Origin: Eulemur rufifrons
Lineage: Eukaryota; Chordata; Mammalia; Primates; Lemuridae
Reading direction: 5' to 3'
NCBI RefSeq assembly: GCF_041146395.1
Contig: NC_091010.1
Location: 54,208,001-54,272,000, forward strand
Length of the DNA: 64,000 nt
A model generated the notes under the pieces. The model was given only the letters and a program-made list of their open reading frames with translations, was not told where the DNA came from and did not search any database. This document shows, piece after piece, positions 22,225 to 34,399 of the stretch (the stretch's first letter is position 1; each line of letters starts with the position of its first letter). A program made the translations under genes and the position numbers.

Positions 22225-23715
22225 TTTACTTAACATTCCTTACCCCCATCCTCTTTGTGAGAAAGGAAAAGGAAGGAGGCAAAATAAATGTAAGAATATA
22301 TTAAATAAACAGTCCATTTACTAAACAATATTTGACCAGAAAACTAGTTTCTAAGCATTGGGGTTAGTTGAGATTTTAATTCAGGACTATTATCTGAAAG
22401 GTTCAGAAAGTAATGATGTGAAATCATTCCTACTCTACATTGTTTAAATAGTAAGAAATGAATTTTGCTAGTTTTATTTATGTACTTTTCATTAATCAAT
22501 AACATCTGTGTTTCTAAATTTGTTTCAGTTATTTAAGACAATCTCAATTGTCATTTTTCATCTTGTCCTAGATGAAACAAATTCATCATTTTCCATTTCT
22601 TTAAGAATTTTATCACAGGGATTATTGCAATATGGAATTTAAATGTTTTACATCTACTTTAGAAGGTTACTCTACAGAGTAATAGGTTGTTCTGATGATT
22701 GCAAACTTGTGTATTAATTGAAACTAAGAAAAACTTTTCTGAATGGAAGAAAAACAGCCACTTGGTGACTTGACTAAGCGTCATGTTGTCATGCAATTGG
22801 CATATTGTTCTTTTTCAGGCATTAACTTTAATTCGCATTTTTAGATAGAATGGAGATTTTCTATGACATTAGCTGTATGTCATGTTCTGAATCTGTTTAG
22901 AAGGAGAGAATTTTCAATCAATCATATATTTCTGATTTGCTATGCATTTTGAGATATTTGAAATATGGAAATGTGGATAAGCTTGGAGGGTTTTGAGTAG
23001 ATTATTAGATTAGATATGAGCTTTTCAAAGCTTTACACTCACCAGTGTGTAGGCCTCATCTGTGGTAACGTTCTTGGAAATCAAGTCATATTTGAAAATC
23101 CAGTTTTTTTGCCAACAGCATCTGGTTGCACTTTACATTACATACTTTGAAAGTATTTTTTGAATTGCAAAAAAGTAAACCATATGTCAGACTTTTGTTA
23201 CCTGTGTTAAAGTTGTTTACAGTTTAGTTGAACTTTAATGAACTTAACATAACTAAAGGCATAATTGTCCAAATGCATAATACTTCAGAGATAAAAGATT
23301 CTTAGAATTATCAGCTTCTTAGAAATTGTGGAGACGTTTACATTATTTTAGTGACTCCCTTAAGGAGGCCTTATTTATGAAAAGTTCTTCCAGGTTTGTG
23401 GAATTTTGAAGGTGCTGACCTGATTGGAATATACTCTACTAATGGGCAATCAAGAAAGTGTTGATTGGTGTGATTGGCATTTCTTTATCAATTTCTTACA
23501 GCTCCCAACAGCTGTTGCTAGTTATATGCTTCTGTAACTCTTGTAGCTGTGAGCTTTTTGAAATACAGGTGTTTTATTTTTAAAGAATCTAGATTCCCTT
23601 GGCAACCGAGAGAAGATTTATGAGATGATTTTAAGTAGCATAGGCCGAGGCTAACATGTGAAACATGTATTATGGTAGATTCTTTGGACTGGGCCCAGGC
23701 TTGGTGCCAGAATTA
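22225..23715. other. AT-rich stretch without recognised features
   Basis: Nothing recognised on either strand. Confidence 0.4.
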
Positions 23716-23720
23716 TGGAG

Positions 23721-24020
23721 CTCCACTTTCCATTGTGGTAGCCACTAGCTATGTGTGGCTATTGACCATGTGAAATGTGGCTAGTCCTAATTGAGATGTA
23801 CTGTAATTGTAAAACATGCAGTGAATTTTGAAGACTTAGTGCAAGAAAAAGAATGTAAACAATAGTAATAATAAATGTAAAATAATTTTTTATATTGATT
23901 ACATGTTGAAATGGTATTTTGATATATTTTGTTAAATATTAAATTTCGTTTCACCTGTTTCTTTTTAATTTACATGGCTTGCATTTATGGCCTACATTAT
24001 ATTTCCATCGGACAGTGATG
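23721..24020 (-). mobile_element. hAT-Charlie MITE, copy B (inverted relative to copy A)
   Basis: Same family as 21312-21660 in the opposite direction: begins 'ctccactttccattgtggta', then 'ctagctatgtgtggctattg', and ends 'tttccatcggacagtgatg'. Flanks TTATGGAG and TTATAAAA differ only by three G/A changes, consistent with an aged 8-base duplication. Confidence 0.8.
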
Positions 24021-24211
24021 TTATAAAAACAAGAGTATATGTTGTGTTCTTATTGTTGGGAGCTTGCAAAGGTCCAGGGAAACACTCCCTTAAGATGCCT
24101 TAGCTAGAGCTATTCTGCTGACTTGGCTGGGCCAATTTGTATTACAGTGCTGTTTTGAGAGCTGCTGCCTACCAGCAATCTTTCCTTCTCTAACCCTCCC
24201 AATTGATAAAG

Positions 24212-24225
24212 TTAAAAAAAAAAAA
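24212..24225. repeat. Poly(A) run
   Basis: About 14-15 A bases with no recognisable source element upstream. Confidence 0.7.
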
Positions 24226-24299
24226 AAATTTGCTCCACTCACTACCTTTGAAGGTTGGTAACTCAGCTGCTTCTTGAAGACAGAAGATAAATAAATTAA

Positions 24300-24510
24300 T
24301 TCATGGCTACTATTTATTGGGCACTTGCCACGTGCCAGGTACTTTTCATAAAATCTTAAATCCTCACATCACATCACTTCTGCAAGATTTATAACATGAA
24401 GAAACAGATTCAGAAGCATTGTGACTTTGCTGTGGCTCAACTAGTAAGTGGTGGAATCAGGCTTCCAACCTGTTTGCCTGGTTTTAGAACCAGTGTTCTT
24501 TCAGCTATGT
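24300..24510 (-). mobile_element. MIR SINE
   Basis: 'cttgccacgtgccaggtact', 'aaatcctcacatcacatcac' and 'agtggtggaatcaggcttcc' follow the reverse MIR consensus. Confidence 0.8.
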
Positions 24511-24722
24511 TTATTCGCTCCTCATTATGTTTTTCATTTCTTATATGTGTCCTTTAGCACAAAGCAGAGTACTATATATATAGGGATCTCTTGCCAAATG
24601 GTGTTGACTGATACTTAGGATCCTTGAATTGTTTTCCTTATCATGCCCCTCATTGCAGGCCACCCTCTTGCTACCCTCCAGACAATAATGAGAAGGCCTA
24701 AGCTTATTTTCTTCTATGTAAT

Positions 24723-24883
24723 TAATTTTTTAAGTTGAAAAATAAAAATTGTGTATTTATCATGTACAACATGCTTTGAAATACGAATGCATTGTGGAAT
24801 GTCTAAATCAATCCAGTGGACATATGCATTACTTATAATTTTTTGTGGCAAGAATAAAATTTACTTTCTTAGCAATTTTCAAG
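24723..24883 (-). mobile_element. L1 3' UTR fragment (L1MA-like)
   Basis: Antisense L1 3' UTR text: 'catgtacaacatgctttgaa', 'cattgtggaatgtctaaatc', ending 'ttcttagcaattttcaag'. It stops abruptly at 24883, the 5'-truncation point of the insertion. Confidence 0.7.
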
Positions 24884-25089
24884 AGAGACTGAAGCTTGTT
24901 GACAGCCTGTTGAACAGTGTAGATCATCTAAAGCCTGTGAAAGAGCATCTTTCGCACCTTGAAAATCAGGTGCCTTCAGGAAGCGATACAAGAAGAGTCT
25001 CCTCTGAATGCCAGAAGTGTCAAGTCTTAGACTTCAGAGACTGGCCATATAAGGAAAGGACTTTTTATAGACAAAGAGGGTTGAAGTGA
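24884..25089 (+). other. Open frame of 68 codons after an L1 fragment; origin unknown
   Basis: Directly after the L1 truncation point the frame stays open to a TGA at 25087. The inferred peptide begins RLKLVDSLLNSVDHLKPVKE and is charged with heptad-like leucines, unlike the low-complexity frames elsewhere. The upstream half of the nominal ORF is L1-derived and the ORF has no good acceptor at this junction, although 'cttag' lies at 24867-24871. It may be chance, a decayed retrocopy piece or an exon fragment. Confidence 0.2.
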
Positions 25090-27755
25090 AATAATGGGAT
25101 AGAAAAAGTGTACTCAGCTGGATAAGTCTTGTATAATCCTAGGTCATCTCTTAATGGCCATGTCCTTGACATTGTTGAATTAAGAATGAGAGCAAGGGGA
25201 AATAGCCCATGTGTTGGCATGCTAGTCTCTAAATTAAAATAGATGTGATCACAGCTCCTGAGTGCTCTTAAAGGCTGGATGCTACATTTGCTCTGCCACT
25301 TCTGCCTTCATTCAGGCTTAAGCAAGTGGTGGTGACTTTGGAAAGACAAGGAGAGAAAAGGAACAAAAACCGGAAAAGAGTAAAACTAGACTGGGAGGTG
25401 GGCAGCCAGGAGGTTTGGGCAAGTTCAGAGTGCAAAGTACTTTTATACATGTACATGCACATTATATTTATAATGCTAAGAGGTATGTAGACTGTAAAAT
25501 ACTATTTCAGGAAAGAACTGATATATTAGTAAGAAAATAAAATTTCTAACTAGGTGGTATGGATTCAGGTTTCTCAGATCGATTAATACCATTACCCCTA
25601 ACTGAGTAACCGTAGGAAATTATAGAATCTGAGATAATCACTGTCTTTCTACTTCTCTGACTGTCCTTCATGATTAAATAAGATCATGATAAGTTTGAAA
25701 ACACTTTGTGCATGCTCATATGCTGTATACATGTTTTTATTGTTTTTATACTGTTAATTCTTTGCCCTTCACCTGAAGTATTACCTACCTGAAACTTCAT
25801 CAAGAGGAAAAAACGTGTACTCATGAACATTCACATTATGATTAAGAGAACGTAGAGTTAAATGGCCAACTTAAATAGGGCCAATTTGGCTCTCATCCCT
25901 AGGCTTTATAAAAGAGACAGTGGCAGCCTTGTGGGTGATGGGAATGTGGACCTAATTACTTATTTAATTTAATTATTCATCCCTTTAACCCCCTTTAAAA
26001 CTTGACTTTTTTAGGTCAGTTATATAATGTGTGTACTCATGGTATTTCTGAGTGAAAAACCTCGTTAAATAGTTACTTTAAAAAGTCGATATATTCATAG
26101 TAATAAGCTTGGTTTGTGTCTCTTTGAGGCTTATGGTCTTCAACTTCTGACCAAGTTAGTGAAGGGTTGCTATAACTACCAGATGGCAATCTTCCCTGAT
26201 CCAGTGTTAGATGCCAACAGACTAATAACAGAATAGATGTAAGCAGAATTCAAGCACAGCATTTGAAGTATAATTTAAACTGTTCATCTAGCAAATTTAA
26301 TATAAAGAGGGTAAGTTGAACACATTCATGTTACCGTACAGTTGTTTGCTTCTCAGGCAATCCCAGAATGCATCTTTGATTTGTGTTCCATGTAAAATGC
26401 TGGGTACAAGAATATCTTGCCAAGTGCCAGTTTGAAATTTACTTGGGATCCATCCAGCTGGCAGTTCAGTTGTACTAATTAGATGGGCCCATTGCTGGGG
26501 AACGGGATTTCATAGCAGAAGCAGTGTTCTTGAAGCACAATTAAAAATAAGTTAATTTTTAATCTAAAAATTCTCATAAGTGCTACATTAAATGTATATA
26601 GTACAAGCATTATGTATATAGTGCAAATACTTCATGCATTTTTGTAAAAAATAAATAGCAGGGACAATAAATTCATTGTACTATACTCAGTTGCTTTTAA
26701 TTTCTATTTTGAGTGCCTAAGATTATAACTTGCTTCCTCTATTAATCTCTATGAACAAGAGATACTGAAGGTGCAGGTGGGTTAAACCAGATAAACACCA
26801 GCAGGGAGCTAGCTTTCTTTGTAGAGTAAGCGATACATTTACATTGTTTAAGGTAAGCAGGTAGATTGACCTAGTCAGAGACAACTTGGTACAAATGAAA
26901 AGGATTATAGGTGAGGGTTAGACCTGAAGAACTAACATGGTTCCTTTTAAACCTCAAGATTGACCCTTTAAAAGTGTAATATACTGTCATTTTTACATGA
27001 AAAAACCTCATGACCCAGAGTAGCATTTCCTACAGTATGTTCTTTTGGTCATTAGGTCTAAGAGATTTCCCAGGAAAAAATATTTTGGGAAACTACTTTC
27101 TGTACCCTCTTGAAAAGGTTCATAATGCACGTTAACATAGCAAAGACTGAGAAGTACTGCTGTTAAGAACTGGATTTGCCTTTTTTTGTTAAAACTCAGT
27201 GTTTCTCAAATATGTCACTAGACCATAGAAATCAGTCCGTCTAGTTCCATCCTGTGGAACTCCTGTTTCTTAGAAAACTCTTAGGGAAAACAGTTCCCTT
27301 TAAGTAATGAGTTAACAGATCTCACAGTTTATTCTCATTACTCTTTTTTTGAACAATTACAATTAAATTTGGTAGTTACAAATATCTCATCCTGTGGGAT
27401 AGAATGCTTGTGTTTTAAAATCAGTACTTGTGAGGCTGTTTTACATAGAAATATTAATTTATAATGGAGTATGAATTGATATATTTTGGGGCATTTTGGT
27501 GCTTTTTGCAAATATTGTCATTTTGTTTCCAAAAACAAAATGATGGACCAGATAATTTCTCTAGCAAGCTATTTTATAATTATATATTTTAAATTATATA
27601 TTTTCAAGAATAAAATACAATGTAATTATTTTAAATTCAACTATTAGATTAAAAATGTTTTAGTAGTATTAAACTAGTCTGTAATTGTTTTCATTTGCAC
27701 TGAAAGGAAACCTGAAGATTTTGGTAATCCAAGATACTGTCATTTAATCAATTAC
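25090..27755. other. AT-rich stretch, mostly single-copy
   Basis: No clear repeat family or exon. Bases about 26330-26540 have unusually balanced composition (see findings). A 10-base-arm palindrome 'cattttgttt/aaacaaaatg' lies at 27519-27542. The segment near 27200 starting 'cagtgtttctcaaatatg' resembles a hAT/MER terminus but has no partner. Confidence 0.35.
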
Positions 27756-27770
27756 ATTAAATGAGCTTTT

Positions 27771-28101
27771 TTTTTTTTTTTTTTGTTGAGACAGAGTCTC
27801 ACTTTGTTGCCCAGGCTAGAGTGAGTGCCGTGGCGTCAGCTTAGCTCACAGCAACCTCAGACTCCTCGGCTTAAGCGATCCTACTGCCTCAGCCTCCCGA
27901 GTAGCTGGGACTACAGGCATGCGCCACTATGCCCGGCTAATTTTTTCTATATAGATTTTTAGTTGTCCATATAATGTCTTTCTATTTTTAGTAGAGACGG
28001 GGTCTCGCTCAGGCTGGTCTCGAACTCCTGACCTTGAGCAATCCACCCGCCTCGGCCTCCCAGAGTGCTAGGATTACAGGCGTGAGCCACCGCGCCCGGC
28101 C
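27771..28101 (-). mobile_element. AluL, full length
   Basis: Reverse AluL ending 'gtgagccaccgcgcccggcc' with CpGs intact, suggesting recent insertion. Perfect 13-base duplication TAAATGAGCTTTT (27758-27770 and 28102-28114). The right arm lacks 'cttg' in 'ctcgctcaggctgg'. Confidence 0.95.
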
Positions 28102-28114
28102 TAAATGAGCTTTT

Positions 28115-29115
28115 GAGACTCTCAGTCTAGACAGTGATACTCTAAGGATAAGCAAATTACTTATCTCTACCAAAGCCTACTATTTATATTCTCTAACTTG
28201 AATATACATCAAGGATTTTAAGCATTTCTTGCTTTCCATGAATTCCCTAAAACTGACATCTGAGAATATTTTTTAAAAATGTTATAACTAAATGTGGCTC
28301 CTGAATCATCCCCAGGTAGTAAAATTGGAAAGTTGTGTCATTTTGTGAGTAATAGAAAATACTAAGTATAGACAAGCTAAGTGTAAGCCAATGTATAAAT
28401 TAAGTCAATTAAACCAAAAAAGCTTAACCAGCCATTTTTCAGGTTTTGGGACATATAATGTATAAATGTAACCTCCTACCAGAATAGAAATAGTTCGCTT
28501 GCCATTAACCACCAAACCAACTCATGAGATAATCTTATTTTCAGTTGTATTTGGAAAACCATGTATGTTAGCTTTGGCTTACCATTTGCTGAATAACTAA
28601 AAATAGGCATGTTTAATGCTAAGTAGTATTTATGACTACACCATCAAACACCAAATGGAATTTTGAGGGAGGGATTTTTTTCATACTGAATAGAAAATAT
28701 TTTTTTTCCTTAGTGTTATGTTAGATGGTGCAAGATCCTTAAGGTAATTATCTCATCCATTTATCATATCATCATCTGAGTGCCACCTTGCTGCTATATC
28801 TTCATATTCCCTCTCCACCTCCATCCCCAGCCCCACCAGCATCCCATGTTTTAAAGGAATTACAGGTGATAGGAAATAAACTCACTAGAACAGTCTTTAT
28901 CCTGAAGGATATTATTAGTACTTGGTGAGGAAACCTAAAGAGTGATAACTGACTCCACCAGGAAGGAACAGCCCAGCAACGGAAGTAGCATCAAAAGCTT
29001 TAAACCCAAGCTAGACTAGCTGACTAAACAGAAATTGCACTTGTGGAGCTATGTCAGCTGCATGTATTAATAGTTTGACCCTGTCTCCTTTCTACCCGTG
29101 ATAGCATGAATCCTT
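28115..29115. other. AT-rich stretch without recognised features
   Basis: Nothing recognised; a C-rich pyrimidine patch lies at about 28805-28845. Confidence 0.4.
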
Positions 29116-29120
29116 TTAGG

Positions 29121-29286
29121 CTGGTGGTTCTCTGACTTTAGCATGCCTTGGAAGCACCTGGAGAGCTTGTTGAACCATAGGTACCCCACACTTTAATTCC
29201 TTACGTCTAAAGTAAGGCCCAGTAATTTGCATTCTAACAAGTTCCAGCTGATGCTATTGGTCTAAGACCAATTTGGAGACCCCCTA
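29121..29286 (-). mobile_element. MER5A-like hAT-Charlie MITE
   Basis: 'ctggtggttctctgacttta', 'ggaagcacctggagagcttg', 'taatttgcattctaacaagt' follow the MER5A pattern in reverse. Its right end is decayed and no flanking duplication was confirmed. Confidence 0.75.
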
Positions 29287-29289
29287 TTT

Positions 29290-30000
29290 TTAGACTACAA
29301 AATCTTTTTGAATCTTCTCTTTTCCTTTCTGTCCCTCATGCCCCCACCATCCCCATCAAAGCTTGTCATCTTCGGCTATGGACTGTCCCACACACTCTTT
29401 TCTTTTAGCTTTTGCTACATTGGTTCCCTCCATTTTTTTTTTTTTTTTTAAACTACAGCAGGGCAGCATTGTACCATGGAGTCAATGTTCATTATTATAA
29501 CGGGACAATATCTTTACAGTCTTGGAATTCTATATACTTTCTTCAAGTTGTGATATTTCTCATGTGAGCATCCCTTTTCATAGTTTAAAAAGTGTATCTT
29601 CCTTTTAAGATTGTCATGTTTCCATTTTTAAATAGATGCTTTCACTCTCTGAGGTACTGACATATATGTGATCTTTAAAATTCTTGTTGGCCCTTTAAGG
29701 CATGGGAATAGTGTTTCATAGAGGGGTGTGCAGATCTCTCTCCAGCAGTAGAAAGTAGTGTTATGACTAGCCCTCTGGAGTTAGAATTTAGGTGAAGAGA
29801 AGGAGAATATCCCTCTTTAAGCAACTGTTGCTTTAGCCACAAATAATACAACTTCTTTTCTTTATCTGAGTCCTGACGTGGGCCATAGTTAACCAGACTA
29901 GTACTTTTGGCTTCTCACAAGTAGTCAGGTTCTAATTTCTGAGCGTGAGTAGGTGGATTTTCTGGCAAATGGAGAGTTATGGGAGCATTAGGTGCAGCAT
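29290..30000. other. AT-rich stretch with a T run
   Basis: A T run of about 18 lies at 29432-29450; otherwise nothing recognised. Confidence 0.4.
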
Positions 30001-30017
30001 AAGAAAGTAAGAAAATG

Positions 30018-30347
<330 letters not shown>

Positions 30348-30379
30348 AAAGTAAGAAAATGCTAGTTGGAAAGAATTGC

Positions 30380-30530
30380 TCATGGACCTTAGGAGTTATC
30401 TAGTTCAGCTTTCTCATTTTACAGGGCAGGAAATGAAACATTTCCTTGGGCTTGCCAAGGTCGGATAGACAGTCAATCACAGATCACTTGTCCACTGTCT
30501 CTGTCTTACCTCGAGGCTTCTGCTGTTCTT
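30380..30530 (-). mobile_element. Possible MIR-class fragment
   Basis: 'ggagttatctagttcagctt', 'tctcattttacagggcagga' and 'ttgccaaggtcggatagaca' resemble the MIR3-type pattern in reverse. Confidence 0.5.
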
Positions 30531-30699
30531 TGACACTGGCATGAAGGGAAATTTTGTGGCACAGTCAGGTAGTGACCAGCCACATAGTTCAGCTTCTTAA
30601 GAAATTAACTGCATGAAATATTTATTTTAAAAATTTTAATGTTTTGGTGATTTAAAATTTATGTAAATTGAAAGAAGACACTGCCATCACATATAGTGT

Positions 30700-30840
30700 G
30701 TACATTCAGCACTATTTATTTTTTTAAATGTTTGTTTCTGACTAAAAATAAACTCATAAGATATTTGGAAAATACAGAAACAAATTAGCAAATAAAAATC
30801 AGGAATAAAGCACCACCCAGAGATAGCCTATTATATTAGG
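30700..30840. mobile_element. L1M-like remnant
   Basis: 'gatatttggaaaatacagaa' and 'caccacccagagatagccta' resemble a common L1M 3' segment. Orientation uncertain. Confidence 0.4.
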
Positions 30841-31030
30841 ATAGGCTGTCTGCTTATAAACATTCCAGAATTCAGTGACTTAATGCAGTGGCTTACTTTT
30901 CACTTATGTGCAGTTTAGTGTGGATTAGGTGGAGGTGGAAGAGGGTTTATCTTGGGATCCAGGCTCGTCCATCTAGTGGCTCCCAACACCCAGAACCTTC
31001 GAATCCTTCTCTGGATCTTGGATCTTTTAC
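30840..31030 (-). mobile_element. Possible ancient LTR fragment
   Basis: 'gataggctgtctgcttataa', 'agtgacttaatgcagtggct' and 'gggatccaggctcgtccatc' recall an antisense MaLR/ERVL-type LTR pattern. Low certainty. Confidence 0.3.
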
Positions 31031-31235
31031 AACCAGCCAGTAAGTAAAGAAAAAGACCTTGGAGGAATCCATAGAAGGTTTTAACAACTAGAGTTCAAAC
31101 CTGGGACAGTAGTATAAAAACAATTTTGTATCCTGTTTTACTAAAATAAAGCATTTATTTAACATTTGTCCCTAATCATTGAATATTAGAATATTATGCA
31201 GCCCTCACAAACTCTCATTATTAACTGTTGTTTTT

Positions 31236-31579
31236 GTTTGTTTGTTTTTTTTTTTTTTGAGACAGAGTCTCACTCTGTGGCCCAGGCTAGAGTGAGTGCC
31301 GTGGCGTCAGCCTAGCTCACAGCAACCTCAAACTCCTGAGCTCAAAGGATCCTCCTGTCTCAGCCTCCCAAGTAGCTGGGACTACAGGCATGCACCACCA
31401 TGCCCGGCTAATTTTTTCTATATATATTTTTAGCTGTCCATATAATTTCTTTCTATTTTTAGTAGAGATGGGGTCTCGCTCTTGCTCAGGCTGGTCTCGA
31501 ACTCCTGAGCTCAAACGATCCGCCCACCTCGGCCTCCCAGAGTGCTAGGATTACAGGCGTGAGCCACCGCGCCCGGCCG
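31236..31579 (-). mobile_element. AluL, full length
   Basis: Reverse AluL with a (TTTG)-containing tail, ending 'gtgagccaccgcgcccggcc'. Near-perfect duplication TAACTGTTGTTTTT (31222-31235) versus TAACTGGTGTTTTT (31580-31593). Confidence 0.95.
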
Positions 31580-31689
31580 TAACTGGTGTTTTTAAAGGAT
31601 GTGAAAGATAGCCTCTCTGCCCTAGCTGCTTTTTAAAAACACACTGTCTTGATGCACTCTTTCTGAAGGTTTATATATACACAAGTATA

Positions 31690-32150
31690 TGTTTATATTC
31701 TTTGACTTAGTAATCCTACTCCAAAGAATTTACCTACAGAGTACAAATGTGAAAAGTTATATGCACAAGGATAAAAATTATATCTGTAAAGTAGTAAACT
31801 AGAAAAAACCTGAATGTGTTTGAAAGGAGCTGGTCAAATTTTGGTAACTATTAATATGTACAATGTTGGAATACAATGCAGCCATTAACAATTATGATTT
31901 TTATTTGCTTAGAAAGATGTCACAAGGGAGCTAAGCTGGTTACAGAATAGCATATATAGATGTAAAATTGAGTAAATGAATGTAAGAATATATTTGAATA
32001 GATACCTTTATGTATGAAGGATGTTCGTGACAATGTTCATGGTGATTATCTCTGAGTTGGTAGATTTGTGGTGATTTAACTTTTCAGAAGTGTTTCAGTA
32101 GTTTTTAATTTTATCAATGAGCATGAATCATTTTTATAAAGTCAATAAAA
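31690..32150 (+). mobile_element. L1M 3' end fragment
   Basis: 'cttagtaatcctactccaaa', 'ggaatacaatgcagccatta', and 'gtgattatctctgagttggt' follow old L1 ORF2 end/3' UTR sequence, ending in an A-rich piece with 'aataaaa'. No frame survives. Confidence 0.7.
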
Positions 32151-32159
32151 CTAGTAAAA

Positions 32160-33470
32160 TTATTAGGTTAAAAAATAATATGTTCAGGGTTATTTACATA
32201 TTGATTCACTCAGATGTTCTCTATAATATCTTTTCAACCTCAAAGTTACACATTCTTCTAATTATTATGGGACAAAATTATAAAGTCACATTTGACCTAT
32301 AGAGGAAGTGCCAATGTAAGAGCTCCGAACTCTGTATGTAATGATTCTTTCGTAATAAGGAGCAGGCTTCAGTGCTGAATTACAATCTTCTGAAATGGGA
32401 ACCATGTACATTTAGGGATTTGGGACTCTATTTTATGATATATATTCTTGGGCTATTGCTGTGTTCTCTAACTGAATCATTTCTTACAGCGTTATTGTCA
32501 TGGGTACCTTCTGTTTCATTTACTGCTGTACCCATACCTATCCATTATATTCTTTCTTAGGAAACTGACTTGGTCTGTAATTACAGCTAAAATGTATGGC
32601 ACCTGAAGTAACTCCAGAAGCCTATAGTCATATCACTTCCCTACTTCTCCTTTCCCTGACCCTTCCTCGCCTTTTAGCAGGTATCCTAATACCTTTGTGG
32701 TTCTGCTTTTTAGTATTTGGGTTTTTTTCCTCTAAAAGTTGGTATGTTACCCAAGTTTGAGAAATGTTGCTTCGAGGAATTTCTGGCAATACATAGCAGA
32801 TGGGTGAAGATAGTTTGATCAAGGAGGTGGGGCCTTTTTTCCTTAAATCATGTGCTTGCTTTCCTGGTGGGCAGAGTTGCCAAGGATGACTGGGTATTTG
32901 GACTAGCCTGAACCTCTGCCTTTCAGCTCCTGCCTTTTGCTGCCCTAAAAACTTACAGAAGTCAGGGACCCAAAGTCCACTCTCACCAGAGCCTCTCCCT
33001 TACCTTGCATATTGCTTCTGGCTTTGACCCTTCCTAACTCTCCTCCCTTCTAGGGCAATTCTGCTGTTGCTTGCCACACTCAACTACTCCCCCACCTCGT
33101 GCTCCACTCCCTCTATAAAATTGCCTCCTGGCTTAAAAGTTCTGCTACCGCAATTTAAGCCACCAGACACTGATTAGGGAAGAGATTGCGTTACTAAAGG
33201 AGAAACAATTCTTAAGTACTCTTCAGGTGTGTGTCCAGGGCTGTCACTTGGGTGGAGACCTAATGAGGAAGGAGCATTGTGGCCCCGACCCTGAGGCATA
33301 ATGCCGAGACAGAGGGACCCAGCCACCTGAGAATACTAGGACATCATCTTTTGAAATCAGTGCCAATTATATGTATCAAAGTGTACACATTACATACTGT
33401 GTTGGCTGAAATTATTTCTGGTAAGAAAACATACAGTAAGCGCTCTACTGTTAAAAAACCACGCAAAATA
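32160..33470. other. Stretch without a recognised family; 32.85-33.3 kb is GC-richer
   Basis: No exon found. Bases 32850-33300 are pyrimidine-rich with a 'ctataaaa' word at 33113, which could be a decayed LTR, but I cannot assign a family. Confidence 0.3.
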
Positions 33471-33471
33471 T

Positions 33472-33990
33472 TGTATTAGTTATCTACTGCTACATAACAA
33501 ATCACGCTAAAACTTAGCAGCTTAAGACAAACATTTATTATCTCAGTGTCTGCATTGGGACTCTGAGCACAGCTTAGCTGGGTGCTTCTGGTTCGGGAGC
33601 TTTCATGATGTTGCCGCCAGCTGCTGCCGGGGCTTTAGTCGTCTCAAGGCTTGACTGAGGCTGGAGAAGCTGCTTCCCAGCTCGCTCTTGGTTGTGGGCA
33701 TGCCTGGTCCCTCATGAGCTGATGGCGGAGAGTGTTGCCACAAGGCCGTCTGAGTGTTCTTGAGATGTGGCAGCTGGCTTCCCTCAGAGCAAGTGGAGAT
33801 GGGGGAGGAGGAGGACCCAAGATGGAAGCCACAGTTTTTTTACAATCTAATCTTGTAAATGTGCCATCACTTCTGTCACATGCTGTTGCTCTCTCAGACC
33901 AGCCATGATACAATGTGAGAAGGGACTGTGAAGAATGCGAATATTAGGAGGATGGAGTCATTGGGGCCATCATAGAGGTCGCCTACTGTA
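33472..33990 (-). mobile_element. MLT1-type (MaLR) solo LTR, near full length
   Basis: Antisense MLT1 text runs end to end: 'tgtattagttatctactgct', 'aaaacttagcagcttaagac', 'gcttagctgggtgcttctgg', 'gtggcagctggcttccctca', 'gggccatcatagaggtcgcc'. TG...TA-like ends. No internal sequence and no frame of note. Confidence 0.75.
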
Positions 33991-34399
33991 AATACTGATG
34001 TAGTATTTAGAGAAATCAGTAGGGAAGTTAATTTTTTTTTGCAGGTTCCCAGCCTTTATCTCATAAAGATTTGTTAGACATTGCTAGTTTGAATGACGTT
34101 TAGGTGAGAATGTACTTAGAGGAAAATGTGATGTGGCATTCTCATGAACCTAGTGGAGATAGATTATGTAAGACCTTTGCCAAGACTGAAAGGTAATTAA
34201 TGAGCCAGCTTACCTGAAACATGACTGAACAGTTTCACACTGTCAAGAATGCACAGCACAGTTTAACCAATTAATATATGTATACCTGTGTAGTAATTTT
34301 GATGGTTATTCAGAATTAGGAGTACTTAATTGCAAATTTAAGTACTTATTCCTTTGCAGTATGAAGCAGGTAGTTATTTTATAGTGAAGATTTTATCAT

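Noticed and set aside
27519..27542. Palindrome considered as a microRNA hairpin or MADE1 element
   Set aside because: Arms are only 10 bases, and neither the MADE1 termini nor a TA-bounded element is present.
33644..33913. 89-codon minus-strand frame
   Set aside because: Lies wholly inside an MLT1 LTR, which does not encode protein.
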